Positions 26,194 to 37,113 of a stretch of DNA of 64,000 bases are shown one piece after another (the first letter of the stretch is position 1; the number at the start of each line of letters is the position of its first letter). The translations under genes and the position numbers were made by a program. The notes beneath the pieces are model-generated. The model worked only from the letters and a program-made list of their open reading frames with translations. It had not been told where the DNA came from and ran no database searches. Origin of the DNA: UBA5336 sp039815055 (lineage in GTDB: Bacteria > Pseudomonadota > Alphaproteobacteria > Caulobacterales > Hyphomonadaceae); NCBI GenBank assembly GCA_039815055.1, contig JBCCAA010000002.1:28811-92810 (forward strand). Reading direction: 5' to 3'.

Positions 26194-27662
26194 ATCAGGG
26201 ATACTTGAGGCTTCAGGTCAAACAGATCCGCGGTCTGATACAGGCGACGTTCCACGGTTTCTGAAATCAGCTCAGCGCGTTCATGGCTGAACGACAAGAC
26301 CAATCGCTCTCCCAGCGGCGCAAGCGATGCGCCCTTCAAGAGTGGGCCAGAGCGTCCTGAGAACGCAGCACCAAGCCGCATGACCTGGCCAAGCTGCCTC
26401 GCCCTTTTAAATTGAGGCGCCTGCAACAAATCCCGCTTTGCCCGCGGCAGCGAGAAACTGCGCGCGTATCGCGCCCCAACCGCACTGGCGATGAAGATGC
26501 GCTCTGGATGGGTGAGACCGGGCACACCAGCATAGAGCGCCTGCTCCGCCGCCATGGCCGCGCGATGATCTGGGTGGTAGCGCCCGCCACTATCGGCCAA
26601 AAGACAGGCCGCGCGGTGCAGTCGGCTTTCGCGCGTCCAGCCGCCCATGACCGGCTCGACGCCTTTGAAAGCATCGCGGGAAAAATCGAACAGGACTTCG
26701 CCAAAATCCGATTGCGCCACGTCCAGTCGGCCAGCAGCGATGATTCCGTCGACCAAACCGTCAGGCGTGGCCCCAGACATCATTTCCGACACCAAACCTT
26801 CACGCAGGCCATAGGATGATACCACGATCTCGCTGGCGCCTGACAGCTGCACCAACTCATCCAGCACGGCAGCCGTCAGGTGCAGTTGGGCCGCCCGCCG
26901 ACCCGCAATCGAGGAGAGGTTTTCCACACGTTCTTCTTCCACATCCTTTGCCAATCTGGAGATGTCCCGGGCCTCCAGTGTAAAGCCCTGAAGGATGCGA
27001 AGGGGGTATTTGCTGTCTTCCATCGCCACCTTGGCCAAGGCGCGCCAGGCGCCACCGACAGCGTAAAGCCGCTCAAGCCCGACTTTGGCGATCGTTGACG
27101 TCGAAAGCGCCTCGCGGATGGTCGCCCGCACAAGCGCCGCGCCGCTCGCATTATACTGGGCAAGCGCCAGCGGGCCGAGCATCAGCGTTTCGCCCGCGCC
27201 GAAATCGCGCTCTCCGATGGGATAGAGCTCTAGGCTGGATCCACCCAGATCCGCGACCAAACCTTCGGCCTGGAACATGCCGCTGGCAACACCAAGCGCC
27301 GAAATCCGGCCTTCATCGACCCCGCTCAGGATGGACAGCGGCACTTTCGCCGCCACGGCCGCTTCGCGCGCGAAGGCCGGGCCATCTGTAGCCACGCGAA
27401 CCGCCGCGGTTGCCACAGCGCGAACATCACGAACATCCAGCGCATCCAGAAGCGCCCGAAACCGGCGCAGCGCCGCGATGGCCAGCTGCCAGCCTTCCGG
27501 AGACAGTTTCCCGGTCTCGCCAAGTCCCCTGCCGAGGCCGGCCATGACCTTTTCATTGAAGCAGGGGCTGTGGGCTGCGCCATGCACATCATAGATCACA
27601 AGGCGGACCGAGTTTGACCCCACATCGATGACCCCGACGCGGCGTGCCCTCCGGTCTGTCAT
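26190..27662 (-). CDS. ppx: Ppx/GppA family exopolyphosphatase
   Basis: Actin-like ATPase-fold phosphatase that removes terminal phosphates from polyphosphate, or from pppGpp in GppA-type members. The 490-residue protein starts with the phosphate-1 motif GVIDVGSNSVRLVIYD and has the second phosphate motif VADLGGSSLELYPIG near residue 140. A C-terminal HD-like helical domain with ADSGGRYHPDHRAAMAAEQ follows. It overlaps the end of ppk by 4 bases, so polyphosphate synthesis and breakdown genes are co-transcribed. Confidence 0.93.
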   Translation of the reverse strand: MTDRRARRVGVIDVGSNSVRLVIYDVHGAAHSPCFNEKVMAGLGRGLGETGKLSPEGWQLAIAALRRFRALLDALDVRDVRAVATAAVRVATDGPAFAREAAVAAKVPLSILSGVDEGRISALGVASGMFQAEGLVADLGGSSLELYPIGERDFGAGETLMLGPLALAQYNASGAALVRATIREALSTSTIAKVGLERLYAVGGAWRALAKVAMEDSKYPLRILQGFTLEARDISRLAKDVEEERVENLSSIAGRRAAQLHLTAAVLDELVQLSGASEIVVSSYGLREGLVSEMMSGATPDGLVDGIIAAGRLDVAQSDFGEVLFDFSRDAFKGVEPVMGGWTRESRLHRAACLLADSGGRYHPDHRAAMAAEQALYAGVPGLTHPERIFIASAVGARYARSFSLPRAKRDLLQAPQFKRARQLGQVMRLGAAFSGRSGPLLKGASLAPLGERLVLSFSHERAELISETVERRLYQTADLFDLKPQVSLI

Positions 27663-29848
27663 GATTTAGAGCGCTTCTTCGGGACAAGACGCGGCGGAAG
27701 ACTGACTTCCAGTGCGCGGCCACGCCCTGACAGGCTGGGATTGTTCATGAAGTATTCGTGGGCACTGAAACCCTCGCTCCGTTTTTCAACTTGCACCCGT
27801 GAATAGCTGCCATCGGGGTTCATGGTCCAGCTTTGCAGGTCATCAATCAGATTGGCGACCATGATCTGGTTCAGCACTTGGCTGTGCACAGTCGGATTGA
27901 GCACGGGTACAAGAGATTCAACCCGGCGCTTCAGGTTGCGCTGCATCCAGTCTGCCGATGAGATAAACACTTTGGCATCGCCTGACGGCAATTCAGACCC
28001 GTTGGCGAAACAGACAATCCGGGAGTGTTCAAGGAACCGCCCGACGATCGACTTGACGTGGATCGTCTCCGACAGGCCTTCCATCTGGGGGCGCAAACAG
28101 CAAATTCCACGAATGATCAGATTGATCGGCACGCCAGCGGCGCTGGCGCGGTAAAGCGCATCGATCACATCCTCGTCGACCAGCGAATTCATCTTCGCCC
28201 AAATGCCGCTGGGATTGCCCGCCTTTGCGTTCACGGCCTCGGCATCGATCAGGTCTATCAGCGTCGATTCCAGATTGATCGGCGACATGGCGATCTCTTC
28301 GAAGTCTGGTCCCTGTTCTGGCGGGTCGCGGTATGCGGTGACGAAGTTGAAGAGTTTCCCGGCATCGCGGGTCAGGGATTCCTTTGCCGTAAACAGCGAC
28401 AGGTCGGTGTAAACCTTGGCCGTCACCGCATGATAGTTGCCCGTGCCGAAATGCGCGTAAGAGCGCAGCTGCCCGTCCTCCTCGCGCACCACCAGGGAAA
28501 CTTTCGCGTGGGTTTTATACTCAATAAAACCATAGACCACCTGCACGCCGGCGCGTTCCAGGTCCCGGGCGAGACGAAGATTGGCCTCTTCGTCAAACCG
28601 GGCCTTGATCTCGACCAATGCGGTGACGTTCTTTCCTGCTTCTGCCGCCTCGATCAAAGCGGCAACCACGGGCGAATTCGAACTGGTTCGATAGAGGGTC
28701 TGTTTGATCGCCACGACGCTGTCATCGGACGCCGCCTGGCGGATGAACTGCACCACCACATCAAAGCTTTCATAGGGGTGGTGAACCAGAATATCCTTGG
28801 CACGGATGGCGGCGAAACAATCCCCGCCCATTTCGCGAATGCGCTCGGGATAACGCGGTTCATAGGGCTGAAACAGCAAGTCGGGCCGATCGTCGATGAT
28901 CAGCTCGCTCAGCTGCGTCATCCCGAGCACGCCGTCAGACAACACCACGTCGCCGGGTTCGGCCTCGATTTCCCGAATGATGAAATCCCGGAGGGCCTTG
29001 GGCGCGCCCTTACGGAATTTGATCAGCACAATCCGGCCACGACGGCGGCGTTTCAACAGGATCTCGAACTCACGGATGAGGTCTTCAGCTTCTTCCTCGA
29101 TCTCGATGTCGCTGTCGCGAACGATCCGGAACATGCAGTGCCCATTGGCCTCATAGCCTGGATAGAGAAGGTCCAGGAACAACAGCAACACATCTTCCAG
29201 CGCAATGAATCGCGTTTCCCGGCTCGTGCTGCTCGGCAACCGAATAAAGCGCGGGGAGAAGGCGGGAAGCGGCACCAGCCCCGTGAGTGTATCCCCGCCG
29301 GCGCGCGGGCGCAGGCTGATAGCGATAGCAAATCCAAGATTGGTGATGAATGGGAACGGGTGCGCAGGGTCCACTGCCAGCGGCGTCACAATCGGATAGA
29401 TTCGTTGCTCAAAGTGTTTCCTGAGCCAGGAGCGATCACCTTTGTTGAGGTCCGCCGCGCCCAGCACGCGCAGATTCTCATCGGCCAGTTCCGTGCGCAG
29501 GGCCTGCCAGCGATCCTGCTGGTCCTCCATCAGCTTGGAACACGCCTCTTCGATGCGTTCGACCTGTTGCGCAGGGGTCAGGCCATCCTGACTTGGCTTG
29601 ACCAGTCCAGCCCGCACCTGCTCGCGAAGGCCCGCATAACGGACCATGTAGAACTCATCCAGATTACTTGCCGAGATCGACAGAAACCGCAGGCGCTCCA
29701 GGACCGGGTGGTCAGGATTGGCGGATTCTTCGAGCACACGTTCATTGAACTGAAGCCAGGACAGCTCCCGGTTCAGAAACCGGTCGGGCAGGTCCATCAG
29801 AGGACGTTTTTTCTTTTTGGCCCGAGCGGGCACCGCCGTGTCAGTCAT
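27659..29848 (-). CDS. ppk1: Polyphosphate kinase 1
   Basis: Reversibly polymerises the gamma-phosphate of ATP into inorganic polyphosphate at the membrane. The 729-residue protein has the PPK1 domains in order: N-terminal RFLNRELSWLQFNERVLEE, a head domain, and two phospholipase-D-like C-terminal domains. The phospho-accepting histidine lies in YAHFGTGNYHAVTAK, and VHHPYESFDVV is also typical. The ATG at 29848 is chosen; another at 29863 would overlap hdaA by 11 bases. It is tightly placed between hdaA and ppx. Confidence 0.96.
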   Translation of the reverse strand: MTDTAVPARAKKKKRPLMDLPDRFLNRELSWLQFNERVLEESANPDHPVLERLRFLSISASNLDEFYMVRYAGLREQVRAGLVKPSQDGLTPAQQVERIEEACSKLMEDQQDRWQALRTELADENLRVLGAADLNKGDRSWLRKHFEQRIYPIVTPLAVDPAHPFPFITNLGFAIAISLRPRAGGDTLTGLVPLPAFSPRFIRLPSSTSRETRFIALEDVLLLFLDLLYPGYEANGHCMFRIVRDSDIEIEEEAEDLIREFEILLKRRRRGRIVLIKFRKGAPKALRDFIIREIEAEPGDVVLSDGVLGMTQLSELIIDDRPDLLFQPYEPRYPERIREMGGDCFAAIRAKDILVHHPYESFDVVVQFIRQAASDDSVVAIKQTLYRTSSNSPVVAALIEAAEAGKNVTALVEIKARFDEEANLRLARDLERAGVQVVYGFIEYKTHAKVSLVVREEDGQLRSYAHFGTGNYHAVTAKVYTDLSLFTAKESLTRDAGKLFNFVTAYRDPPEQGPDFEEIAMSPINLESTLIDLIDAEAVNAKAGNPSGIWAKMNSLVDEDVIDALYRASAAGVPINLIIRGICCLRPQMEGLSETIHVKSIVGRFLEHSRIVCFANGSELPSGDAKVFISSADWMQRNLKRRVESLVPVLNPTVHSQVLNQIMVANLIDDLQSWTMNPDGSYSRVQVEKRSEGFSAHEYFMNNPSLSGRGRALEVSLPPRLVPKKRSKS

Positions 29849-29852
29849 GGAC

Positions 29853-30554
29853 CTAACCGTCATCCTCTTCGGGCGGGCCGTACATGCCTTCCAAAGCGCG
29901 CCTCGCCACGCCCCGTGTCAGCCCCGAACCCCCAACGCTTTCACCTGACAAGCGTTTCACACATTCCTCAATATCTTCATAGCTCCGCTTCAGGCGCCGG
30001 ACCAGAAATCGCGCAACATCTCCGGGCAGGTCAGCGGCATGGCGGCTGAGACCGGCCTCCAGACGGGCGCTGATCATGTCTTCGTCAGGCGCGAACAGCT
30101 CTGCCAGAGGCATGGAGACCAACCGCGAGGCAAGATCGCGGTTGTCGACCTGCCAGACTGACGGCGGCGCAGTGGCTGTAAACAAGATCCGGCCACTCGA
30201 TTCAGCGGCGAGATTCAAAAGCTCTAGCAATTCCGTTTCATCGGCAAGCACGTCGCCCGGGTCGAACGCCACCGCGCCAGCCGCCAACTCCCGGCACGCG
30301 CTTTCCCCCAGCCCCGAAAGGTCAGATGGTGCCAACAGGGCGGCGCCGTGCTCAAGCGCCCAGCATCTTGCCAGCGTTGTGCGTCCCGATTTTGGAGGCC
30401 CCACAAGGCAGACGGCGGGAAAGGGCCAACTTTCAGCGTCCCGCAGCAAGGCAACGGCCGAGCGGTTACTGCTGGTCACGGCAATCGTGTCGAAGCGGAC
30501 CGGGGGTCCGGTAAAGTCGAAACTCGATTGAACCGGTGAACGCCCCGTCGTCAT
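29853..30554 (-). CDS. hdaA: DnaA-related regulator HdaA
   Basis: AAA+ protein related to Hda, which with the sliding clamp stimulates hydrolysis of DnaA-bound ATP and so prevents re-initiation of replication. The 233-residue protein has a clamp-binding-like motif QSSFDF at residues 9-14, a Walker A-like GPPKSGRTT near 52, and a DnaA-type helical lid domain in the C-terminal half, without the DNA-binding domain of DnaA. The 11-base gap to DUF2066 upstream and the position before ppk match the alphaproteobacterial arrangement. Confidence 0.88.
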   Translation of the reverse strand: MTTGRSPVQSSFDFTGPPVRFDTIAVTSSNRSAVALLRDAESWPFPAVCLVGPPKSGRTTLARCWALEHGAALLAPSDLSGLGESACRELAAGAVAFDPGDVLADETELLELLNLAAESSGRILFTATAPPSVWQVDNRDLASRLVSMPLAELFAPDEDMISARLEAGLSRHAADLPGDVARFLVRRLKRSYEDIEECVKRLSGESVGGSGLTRGVARRALEGMYGPPEEDDG

Positions 30555-30565
30555 GGTGCAGTCTT

Positions 30566-31576
30566 TCAGGGAAGCGAACTGACCGCTGAGCGCAGGACGA
30601 AGCCATAGGTTCCGACATCCAGTGCTACGCCGCGCTGGCGAAGGTCCAGACTAAGCCGGTCTTCTTCACCGGCATAGGCAAATCGAACTTGTGCGCCATC
30701 GCGTGCAACGGCCTGGGTCTGGAATTCCGACACAAGCGGTGAGCGCGACAAGGCTCCGCGCAGCGTGTTCCATTCGGCCAGCGACGTATAAAGCACGTTG
30801 GCCGTGATTATGGTGCGTGTGCCAGACCGAATGATGGAGTTGCGCTTCCAGGTCTGGCTGAGAAGTTCGCTGGTGGCGAGCGCTGCATCGGTCACATCTG
30901 TCGCCGTGCGGGTCGTGCCGAGCGATATCTGCCCCGTCGAGGTCAGCACGCTGACGCTCACGACATATCCGCCAGCACTGCCGCGCAACTCTGCCACAAC
31001 GGCGCGTTGGGCGTTGACCATGGCCGCGTCGGCCTGGAGGTCGATCCATTCTGTCAGCGGGCCCATTTGCAGATCTGCACGGGTTACAAATGGCGCAAGC
31101 GCACCGCGGTCAGAATCGGGCCAGGCCGCAGCCCAGGCAAAGTCATCCCGGCCATTCCCCACAGGCACCACCATCGCCAAGGGAGCCTGGCGATCCAGAT
31201 ACGGGATTTGCTGCTGGTCGAGGAATGCGCGCACGGTCTGCGGGTTCATCACAACTGACAGCACGCCGACATAGCGCCCGCCTCCGCGCGTTTCTTCCTG
31301 CACGTCCACAGCGGCCGCCAGCCTTTGCGCGAGTTCGGGTGTGATCAGCACACCGCCCGCGCTGGCCAAGTCTTCCGGAAGTGTGATTTTCGCGATCAGG
31401 GATTCAACGCCAATCCGGCGGGCCTGGTTGAAGGCACGTTGCTGGGCTTCAATCACACTGTCGGCGGTCTGATCGACCTCAATGTTGGAGACGGTGTAGA
31501 CCTCGCGAGTCTGGGCCTGCGCCATCGAAAAACCGGCCATCACCGCCAGCACCACAAGCCAGATAAAGCGAATCAT
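30566..31576 (-). CDS. DUF2066 family exported protein
   Basis: A 336-residue periplasmic protein of unknown function, with a signal peptide ending near SMAQAQ (residue 22). The DUF2066 part contains YTVSNIEVDQTADS and QQRAFNQARRIGVESLI near the mature N-terminus and IPYLDRQAPLAMVVPVG in the middle. The family occurs upstream of hdaA and divergent from purM, as here. It lies 11 bases ahead of hdaA and is probably co-transcribed with it. Confidence 0.87.
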   Translation of the reverse strand: MIRFIWLVVLAVMAGFSMAQAQTREVYTVSNIEVDQTADSVIEAQQRAFNQARRIGVESLIAKITLPEDLASAGGVLITPELAQRLAAAVDVQEETRGGGRYVGVLSVVMNPQTVRAFLDQQQIPYLDRQAPLAMVVPVGNGRDDFAWAAAWPDSDRGALAPFVTRADLQMGPLTEWIDLQADAAMVNAQRAVVAELRGSAGGYVVSVSVLTSTGQISLGTTRTATDVTDAALATSELLSQTWKRNSIIRSGTRTIITANVLYTSLAEWNTLRGALSRSPLVSEFQTQAVARDGAQVRFAYAGEEDRLSLDLRQRGVALDVGTYGFVLRSAVSSLP

Positions 31577-31685
31577 GTCAGCTGCGCTCCTTGTTTCGCA
31601 GATCGTTTAGCAGGCCCGCGCGGCGGCCGGAACCGCCAAGCGACACTGGTTTCACCTTTTTCCCCATGGTATCGCGCCCTCCGAC

Positions 31686-32711
31686 ATGACTGACGAGACC
31701 AAAACTCCCCTGACCTACCGCGATGCCGGTGTCGATATTGAGGCGGGCAATGCGCTCGTATCTGCCATTGGGCCGCTGGCCAAAGCCACTGCCAGACCCG
31801 GCGTGCTGGGCGGCGTCGGCGGCTTTGGTGCGCTGTTTGATCTGAAGGCTGCCGGATATGAAAATGCCGTGCTTGTCTCGGGCACAGATGGTGTCGGCAC
31901 AAAACTGATGCTAGCCTTCGAAACCGGCCGTCACGACACAATCGGCATCGACCTTGTCGCCATGTGCGCCAATGATGTTTTGTGCCAGGGCGCAGAGCCG
32001 CTGTTCTTCCTGGACTATTTCGCCACTGGCAAACTGGAACCCGGCATCGCGGAAGCAGTCATTTCAGGCATCGCGGAAGGCTGCCGCCAGGCGAGTTGCG
32101 CCTTGGTGGGCGGCGAAACCGCTGAAATGCCGGGCATGTACCCGCCGGGCCATTATGACCTCGCAGGCTTTGTGGTTGGCGCCGTGGAGCGCGCCGCGAT
32201 GTTGCCACGCACAGACGATATGGTTGCAGGCGATGTCCTCATCGGGCTGTCCAGCTCTGGCCCGCACTCGAACGGTTATTCCCTGATCCGCAAGGTGATT
32301 GACCGGTCTGGCGTCGACCTGGCCGCGCCCTGCCCATTTGCAGATGGCAGTTGGGCCGAAGTGTTCCTCGCCCCGACCCGGCTCTACACCACACCCACGC
32401 TACCCCTGATCAAAGCGGGCTTCGTGAAGGGGCTTGCCCACATTACCGGCGGCGGGCTGACGGAAAATGTGCCTCGCATGTTGCCAGACGTTCTGACCGC
32501 CAAGATCGATTTCGATGCATGGACGCCGCCCGCCGTGTTTGAGTGGCTTCAGACCGAAGGCGGCATTGAAGACCACGAGATGGCGCGCACCTTCAACCTT
32601 GGCATCGGCATGGTGCTTTGCGTTTCAGCAGACCAGGCGGACGGTGTATTGCAAAGCCTCAGGGATATGGGCGAAATACCCGTTCGGGTTGGAACGCTCA
32701 TAGCCGCATGA
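31686..32711 (+). CDS. purM: Phosphoribosylformylglycinamidine cyclo-ligase
   Basis: AIR synthetase, the fifth step of purine synthesis, forming aminoimidazole ribonucleotide with ATP. The 341-residue length is standard. Motifs include YRDAGVDIEAGN at the N-terminus, LVSGTDGVGTKLMLA, the metal-site region MCANDVLCQGAEPLFFLDY, GGETAEMPGMYPPGHYD and HITGGGLTENVPRML. It overlaps purN by 4 bases, a common pairing, and is divergent from DUF2066. Confidence 0.97.
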   Translation: MTDETKTPLTYRDAGVDIEAGNALVSAIGPLAKATARPGVLGGVGGFGALFDLKAAGYENAVLVSGTDGVGTKLMLAFETGRHDTIGIDLVAMCANDVLCQGAEPLFFLDYFATGKLEPGIAEAVISGIAEGCRQASCALVGGETAEMPGMYPPGHYDLAGFVVGAVERAAMLPRTDDMVAGDVLIGLSSSGPHSNGYSLIRKVIDRSGVDLAAPCPFADGSWAEVFLAPTRLYTTPTLPLIKAGFVKGLAHITGGGLTENVPRMLPDVLTAKIDFDAWTPPAVFEWLQTEGGIEDHEMARTFNLGIGMVLCVSADQADGVLQSLRDMGEIPVRVGTLIAA

Positions 32712-33290
32712 ACAAGATCCCGTTTGTTGTTTTGATATCGGGCCGCGGCTCGAACATGGTTGCCTTGCTAGAAGCCGCTGCTGCAAATGACTATCCTGGG
32801 CGCTGCGTACAGGTGTTGTCCAATAGGCCCGGCGTAGCAGGGCTGGACAAGGCGGCAGAGTTTGGCGTGGCCACGCGCGCAATCGATCACAAGACTTTCG
32901 GAAAAGACCGGGAATCTTTCGAAAGATCGGTGGACGCGGCGATGCGGGAGTCGGGTGCGCAGTTCATTGCTCTGGCGGGGTTCATGCGCGTCCTAACGCC
33001 CTGGTTCGTCTCACAATGGTCAGGTCGGATGATCAATATCCATCCATCGCTGCTGCCGAAGTATCCCGGACTGGACACCCACCAGCGCGCCATTGACGCT
33101 GGCGACAGTGAAGCCGGCTGCACCGTTCACTATGTGACCGAGGGTGTCGATGAAGGCGAAATCATCGCTCAGGCCAGCGTGCCGATCTTGCCCGGCGATA
33201 CATCCGACACACTGGCGACACGCATCCTGCCGGAAGAACACAGCCTGTATCCCGCAGCGCTGGCCAAAGCTCTCCGGACACACGCAGCCT

Positions 33291-33310
<20 letters not shown>
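32708..33310 (+). CDS. purN: Phosphoribosylglycinamide formyltransferase
   Basis: Transfers a formyl group from 10-formyl-tetrahydrofolate to GAR in purine synthesis. The 200-residue protein starts MNKIPFVVLISGRGSNM (phosphate-binding loop). It carries the catalytic Asn-His-Asp set: INIHPSLLPKYPGLDTH supplies Asn and His, and GVDEGEII supplies the Asp. The ATG overlaps the purM stop; longer in-frame reading upstream lies inside purM. Its 3' end overlaps the convergent mmsA gene by 20 bases. Confidence 0.96.
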
Positions 33311-34787
<1,477 letters not shown>

Positions 34788-34839
34788 GGCACGGCCTCCC
34801 TGGAACTTCTGAACGATCTTTGGGAGTGATCTAAGCGGA

Positions 34840-35199
34840 TTAGCCGCCTTGTTCCATGCCTGTTTCGGGCGCACCAATGCCAGCGGCCTGAAGATGCGGG
34901 CCAAGGCGACCGGATATCGCCAGGAAAAACATTCGGTAGTCACTGATCAGCGACCATACAGGGTGGGTGAATGTTGCAGGCGTGTTGCGCTCAACAAAGG
35001 CATGACTGACCCAGGCAAAGAAGTAGCCCGACATCGGAACCGCGATCAGCAACCACCAGGTCTGAGTCACAAGCGCCCAACCCAGCACCGATAAGGCCAG
35101 CGCGCTGCCGAGATAATGCCAATATCGCGTGACGGGCTTGGCGTGTTCTCGCAGGTAGAAAGGCCAGAATTCAGTGTAGGTGGCTTTGCGTTCGGACAT
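34840..35199 (-). CDS. DUF962 / Mpo1-like membrane protein
   Basis: A 119-residue inner-membrane protein of the DUF962 family; the yeast member Mpo1 is an iron-dependent dioxygenase acting on 2-hydroxy fatty acids. The protein has two to three hydrophobic segments (about 28-47, 50-68, and 90-100). Histidines match the family's probable metal-binding positions (WHYLGS, WVSHAFVERN, FTHPVWSL). A biochemical role in this organism is inferred only from family membership. It lies 52 bases upstream of mmsA on the same strand. Confidence 0.83.
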   Translation of the reverse strand: MSERKATYTEFWPFYLREHAKPVTRYWHYLGSALALSVLGWALVTQTWWLLIAVPMSGYFFAWVSHAFVERNTPATFTHPVWSLISDYRMFFLAISGRLGPHLQAAGIGAPETGMEQGG

Positions 35200-35239
35200 G
35201 CGGTCCCCTGAAGTAATTTATTGGCCTGCCGGCCAGAGC

Positions 35240-35674
35240 CTACGCCTTGCTGGTGCCCGGAATGCGAAGGACCTGGCCGGGATAGATTTTGTCCGGATGG
35301 CTCAGCATCGGGCGGTTCGCCTCGAAAATCTCTGGGTAAAGCCGCGCGTTACCGTAATATTTCTTTGCAATCTTCGACAGGGAGTCGCCGGACTTCACCG
35401 TATAGAAGGTGGTCTCGCTGGCATCCATCTGGTCATCAACGGCGCCGATTCCCTGGACGTTGCCAGCCGCCAGAATGATCTTTTCCTTGGTTTCCTGGTC
35501 CGGCGCGGTGCCCTTGAGTTTCACTGTCTCACCCTCGACCACGATTTCGAAGTCGCGGCCCAAGCCATCATCCAATCCGAGGTCGCGGACTTCTTCCTTG
35601 ATCGCCTTGGCTGGATCTTTCTTCCCGCCCAGCAATTCCTTGCCCTTATCCGTGATGAATTTGAAAATACCCAT
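35240..35674 (-). CDS. BON and LysM domain protein (Kbp/YgaU-like)
   Basis: A 144-residue soluble protein with two small domains. Residues 40-85 form a BON domain (DFEIVVEGETVKLKGTAPD, then VQGIGAVDDQM). Residues 90-142 form a LysM domain (FYTVKSGDSLSKIAKKYYG and PDKIYPGQVLRIP). The E. coli homolog Kbp (YgaU) binds potassium ions in the cytoplasm, and this protein likewise has no signal peptide. The start has AAGGAG at good spacing. It is divergent from the thiolase gene. Confidence 0.9.
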   Translation of the reverse strand: MGIFKFITDKGKELLGGKKDPAKAIKEEVRDLGLDDGLGRDFEIVVEGETVKLKGTAPDQETKEKIILAAGNVQGIGAVDDQMDASETTFYTVKSGDSLSKIAKKYYGNARLYPEIFEANRPMLSHPDKIYPGQVLRIPGTSKA

Positions 35675-35849
35675 GAGCCCGCTCCTTCTTGAGTGTTTCG
35701 GTATCGATACAGGGCTGTAGCGCGAAATTGCAGGATGCGGAATGCCTGCACTGATTTACGCTGGGAGACGGCTGGCCTTTTCAGTCAAGAAAGCGCACAT
35801 AAGGCGGAGAATAATGCGGAGTATTCCGCACAAAGGAGGACAAACCACT

Positions 35850-37058
35850 ATGCGCGAAGCTGTTATCGTTTCCACCGCCCGCACGGGCCTCGCCAAAACC
35901 GGCCGTGGCTCTTTCAACAATACACATGGCATCACTATGGCCGGCCACGCCATCAAGCACGCCATTGCGCGCGCCGGCATTGATGCCGCGGAAGTCGAGG
36001 ATGTCTATCTCGGCTCGGCCCAGCCTGAAGGCGCCACGGGCATGAACGTGGCGCGCAATGCGGCGCTTTGGGCCGGTTGCCCCAGTTCCAGCGCGGGCGC
36101 CACCATCAACAGATTTTGCTCATCGGGTCTTCAGGCTATCGCAAATGCGGCCCACACGGTGATCAATGAGGGCGCCCCGGTTGCGATTGGCGGCGGCGTG
36201 GAAAGCCTGTCGCTGGTTTCCCATTCCGGCAAAATGAACACCTACAAGATCACCGAAGACGTGCTCATGGCCCAATGGCCTGCGATCTGGATGTCCATGA
36301 TCGAGACGGCTGAAATCGTTGCTGAACGCTATGGTGTCTCCCGCGAATACCAGGATGAGTACGCTGCCGAGAGCCAGCGCCGCACGGCTGCATTCCAGGA
36401 AAGCGGTAAAATGGCGGAAGAAATCGCGCCGCTGACCACGACCATGATCCTCAAGAACAAGGAAACGGGTGAAATCACGGAGCAGGAAGTCACCGTTGAC
36501 CGGGACGAATGCAATCGCCCGGGCACGACCGCTGAATCTCTTGCCGGCCTGAAGCCCGTCCTGCAGGGCGGCATGCAAGTTAAAGAAGGCAAGTATGTCA
36601 CCGCCGGCAATGCGTCGCAGCTGTCTGATGGCGCCGCTGCCGTTGTGGTGATGGAAGCGGAAGAAGCCTCCAAGCGCGGCATTGAGCCCCTCGGTCGATT
36701 CATGGGCTTCAACGTGGCTGGCTGTGACCCGGACGAAATGGGCATAGGACCGATTTTCGCTGTTCCCCGCCTCCTTGAGCGCCACGGCCTCAAAGTCGAT
36801 GATATCGGCCTGTGGGAGCTGAACGAAGCGTTCGCGAGCCAGTGCCTATATTCACGTGACCGTCTGGGCATCGATCCAGAAATCTACAATGTGAATGGCG
36901 GCTCGATTTCTATCGGTCACCCGTTCGGCATGACCGGCGCCCGCTGCACCGGTTCCCTGCTGCTGGAAGGGCGCCGTCGCAAAGCGAAATATGGTGTCGT
37001 GACCATGTGTATTGGCGGCGGACAGGGCGCAGCCGGACTGTTCGAGATTTATAGCTAG
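35850..37058 (+). CDS. Acetyl-CoA C-acyltransferase (thiolase)
   Basis: Thiolase-family enzyme for beta-oxidation or acetoacetyl-CoA metabolism. The 402-residue protein has the acylated cysteine Cys90 in INRFCSSGLQAIA, the catalytic His motif SIGHPFGMTGAR, and the C-terminal active-site Cys in MCIGGGQGAAGLFE. The ATG at 35850 has AAAGGAGGA 9 bases upstream, which rules out the longer frame from 35742. FadA-like specificity is likely, but it has no FadB partner here, so the chain-length preference is not resolved. A hairpin that could terminate its message lies at 37082-37113. Confidence 0.94.
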   Translation: MREAVIVSTARTGLAKTGRGSFNNTHGITMAGHAIKHAIARAGIDAAEVEDVYLGSAQPEGATGMNVARNAALWAGCPSSSAGATINRFCSSGLQAIANAAHTVINEGAPVAIGGGVESLSLVSHSGKMNTYKITEDVLMAQWPAIWMSMIETAEIVAERYGVSREYQDEYAAESQRRTAAFQESGKMAEEIAPLTTTMILKNKETGEITEQEVTVDRDECNRPGTTAESLAGLKPVLQGGMQVKEGKYVTAGNASQLSDGAAAVVVMEAEEASKRGIEPLGRFMGFNVAGCDPDEMGIGPIFAVPRLLERHGLKVDDIGLWELNEAFASQCLYSRDRLGIDPEIYNVNGGSISIGHPFGMTGARCTGSLLLEGRRRKAKYGVVTMCIGGGQGAAGLFEIYS

Positions 37059-37081
37059 CGACAGTCCACAACTCCTTTGAT

Positions 37082-37113
37082 AGAAGGCGGGTCATGCTGA
37101 TCCGCCTTCTTTT
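37082..37113 (+). terminator. Terminator-like hairpin enclosing the next start codon
   Basis: AGAAGGCGG (37082-37090) pairs perfectly with CCGCCTTCT (37102-37110) around an 11-base loop, and TTTT occupies 37110-37113. It stands 24 bases after the thiolase stop, as a terminator should. The 5' arm contains the AAGGCGG ribosome binding site and the loop contains the ATG (37094-37096) of the following lipoprotein gene. Confidence 0.6.

Noticed and set aside
28025..30049. Long plus-strand open frame (674 codons) opposite ppk1 and hdaA
   Set aside because: Antisense to two well-supported genes, basic and His/Gly/Gln-rich composition typical of a shadow frame in G/C-rich DNA, no ribosome binding site.
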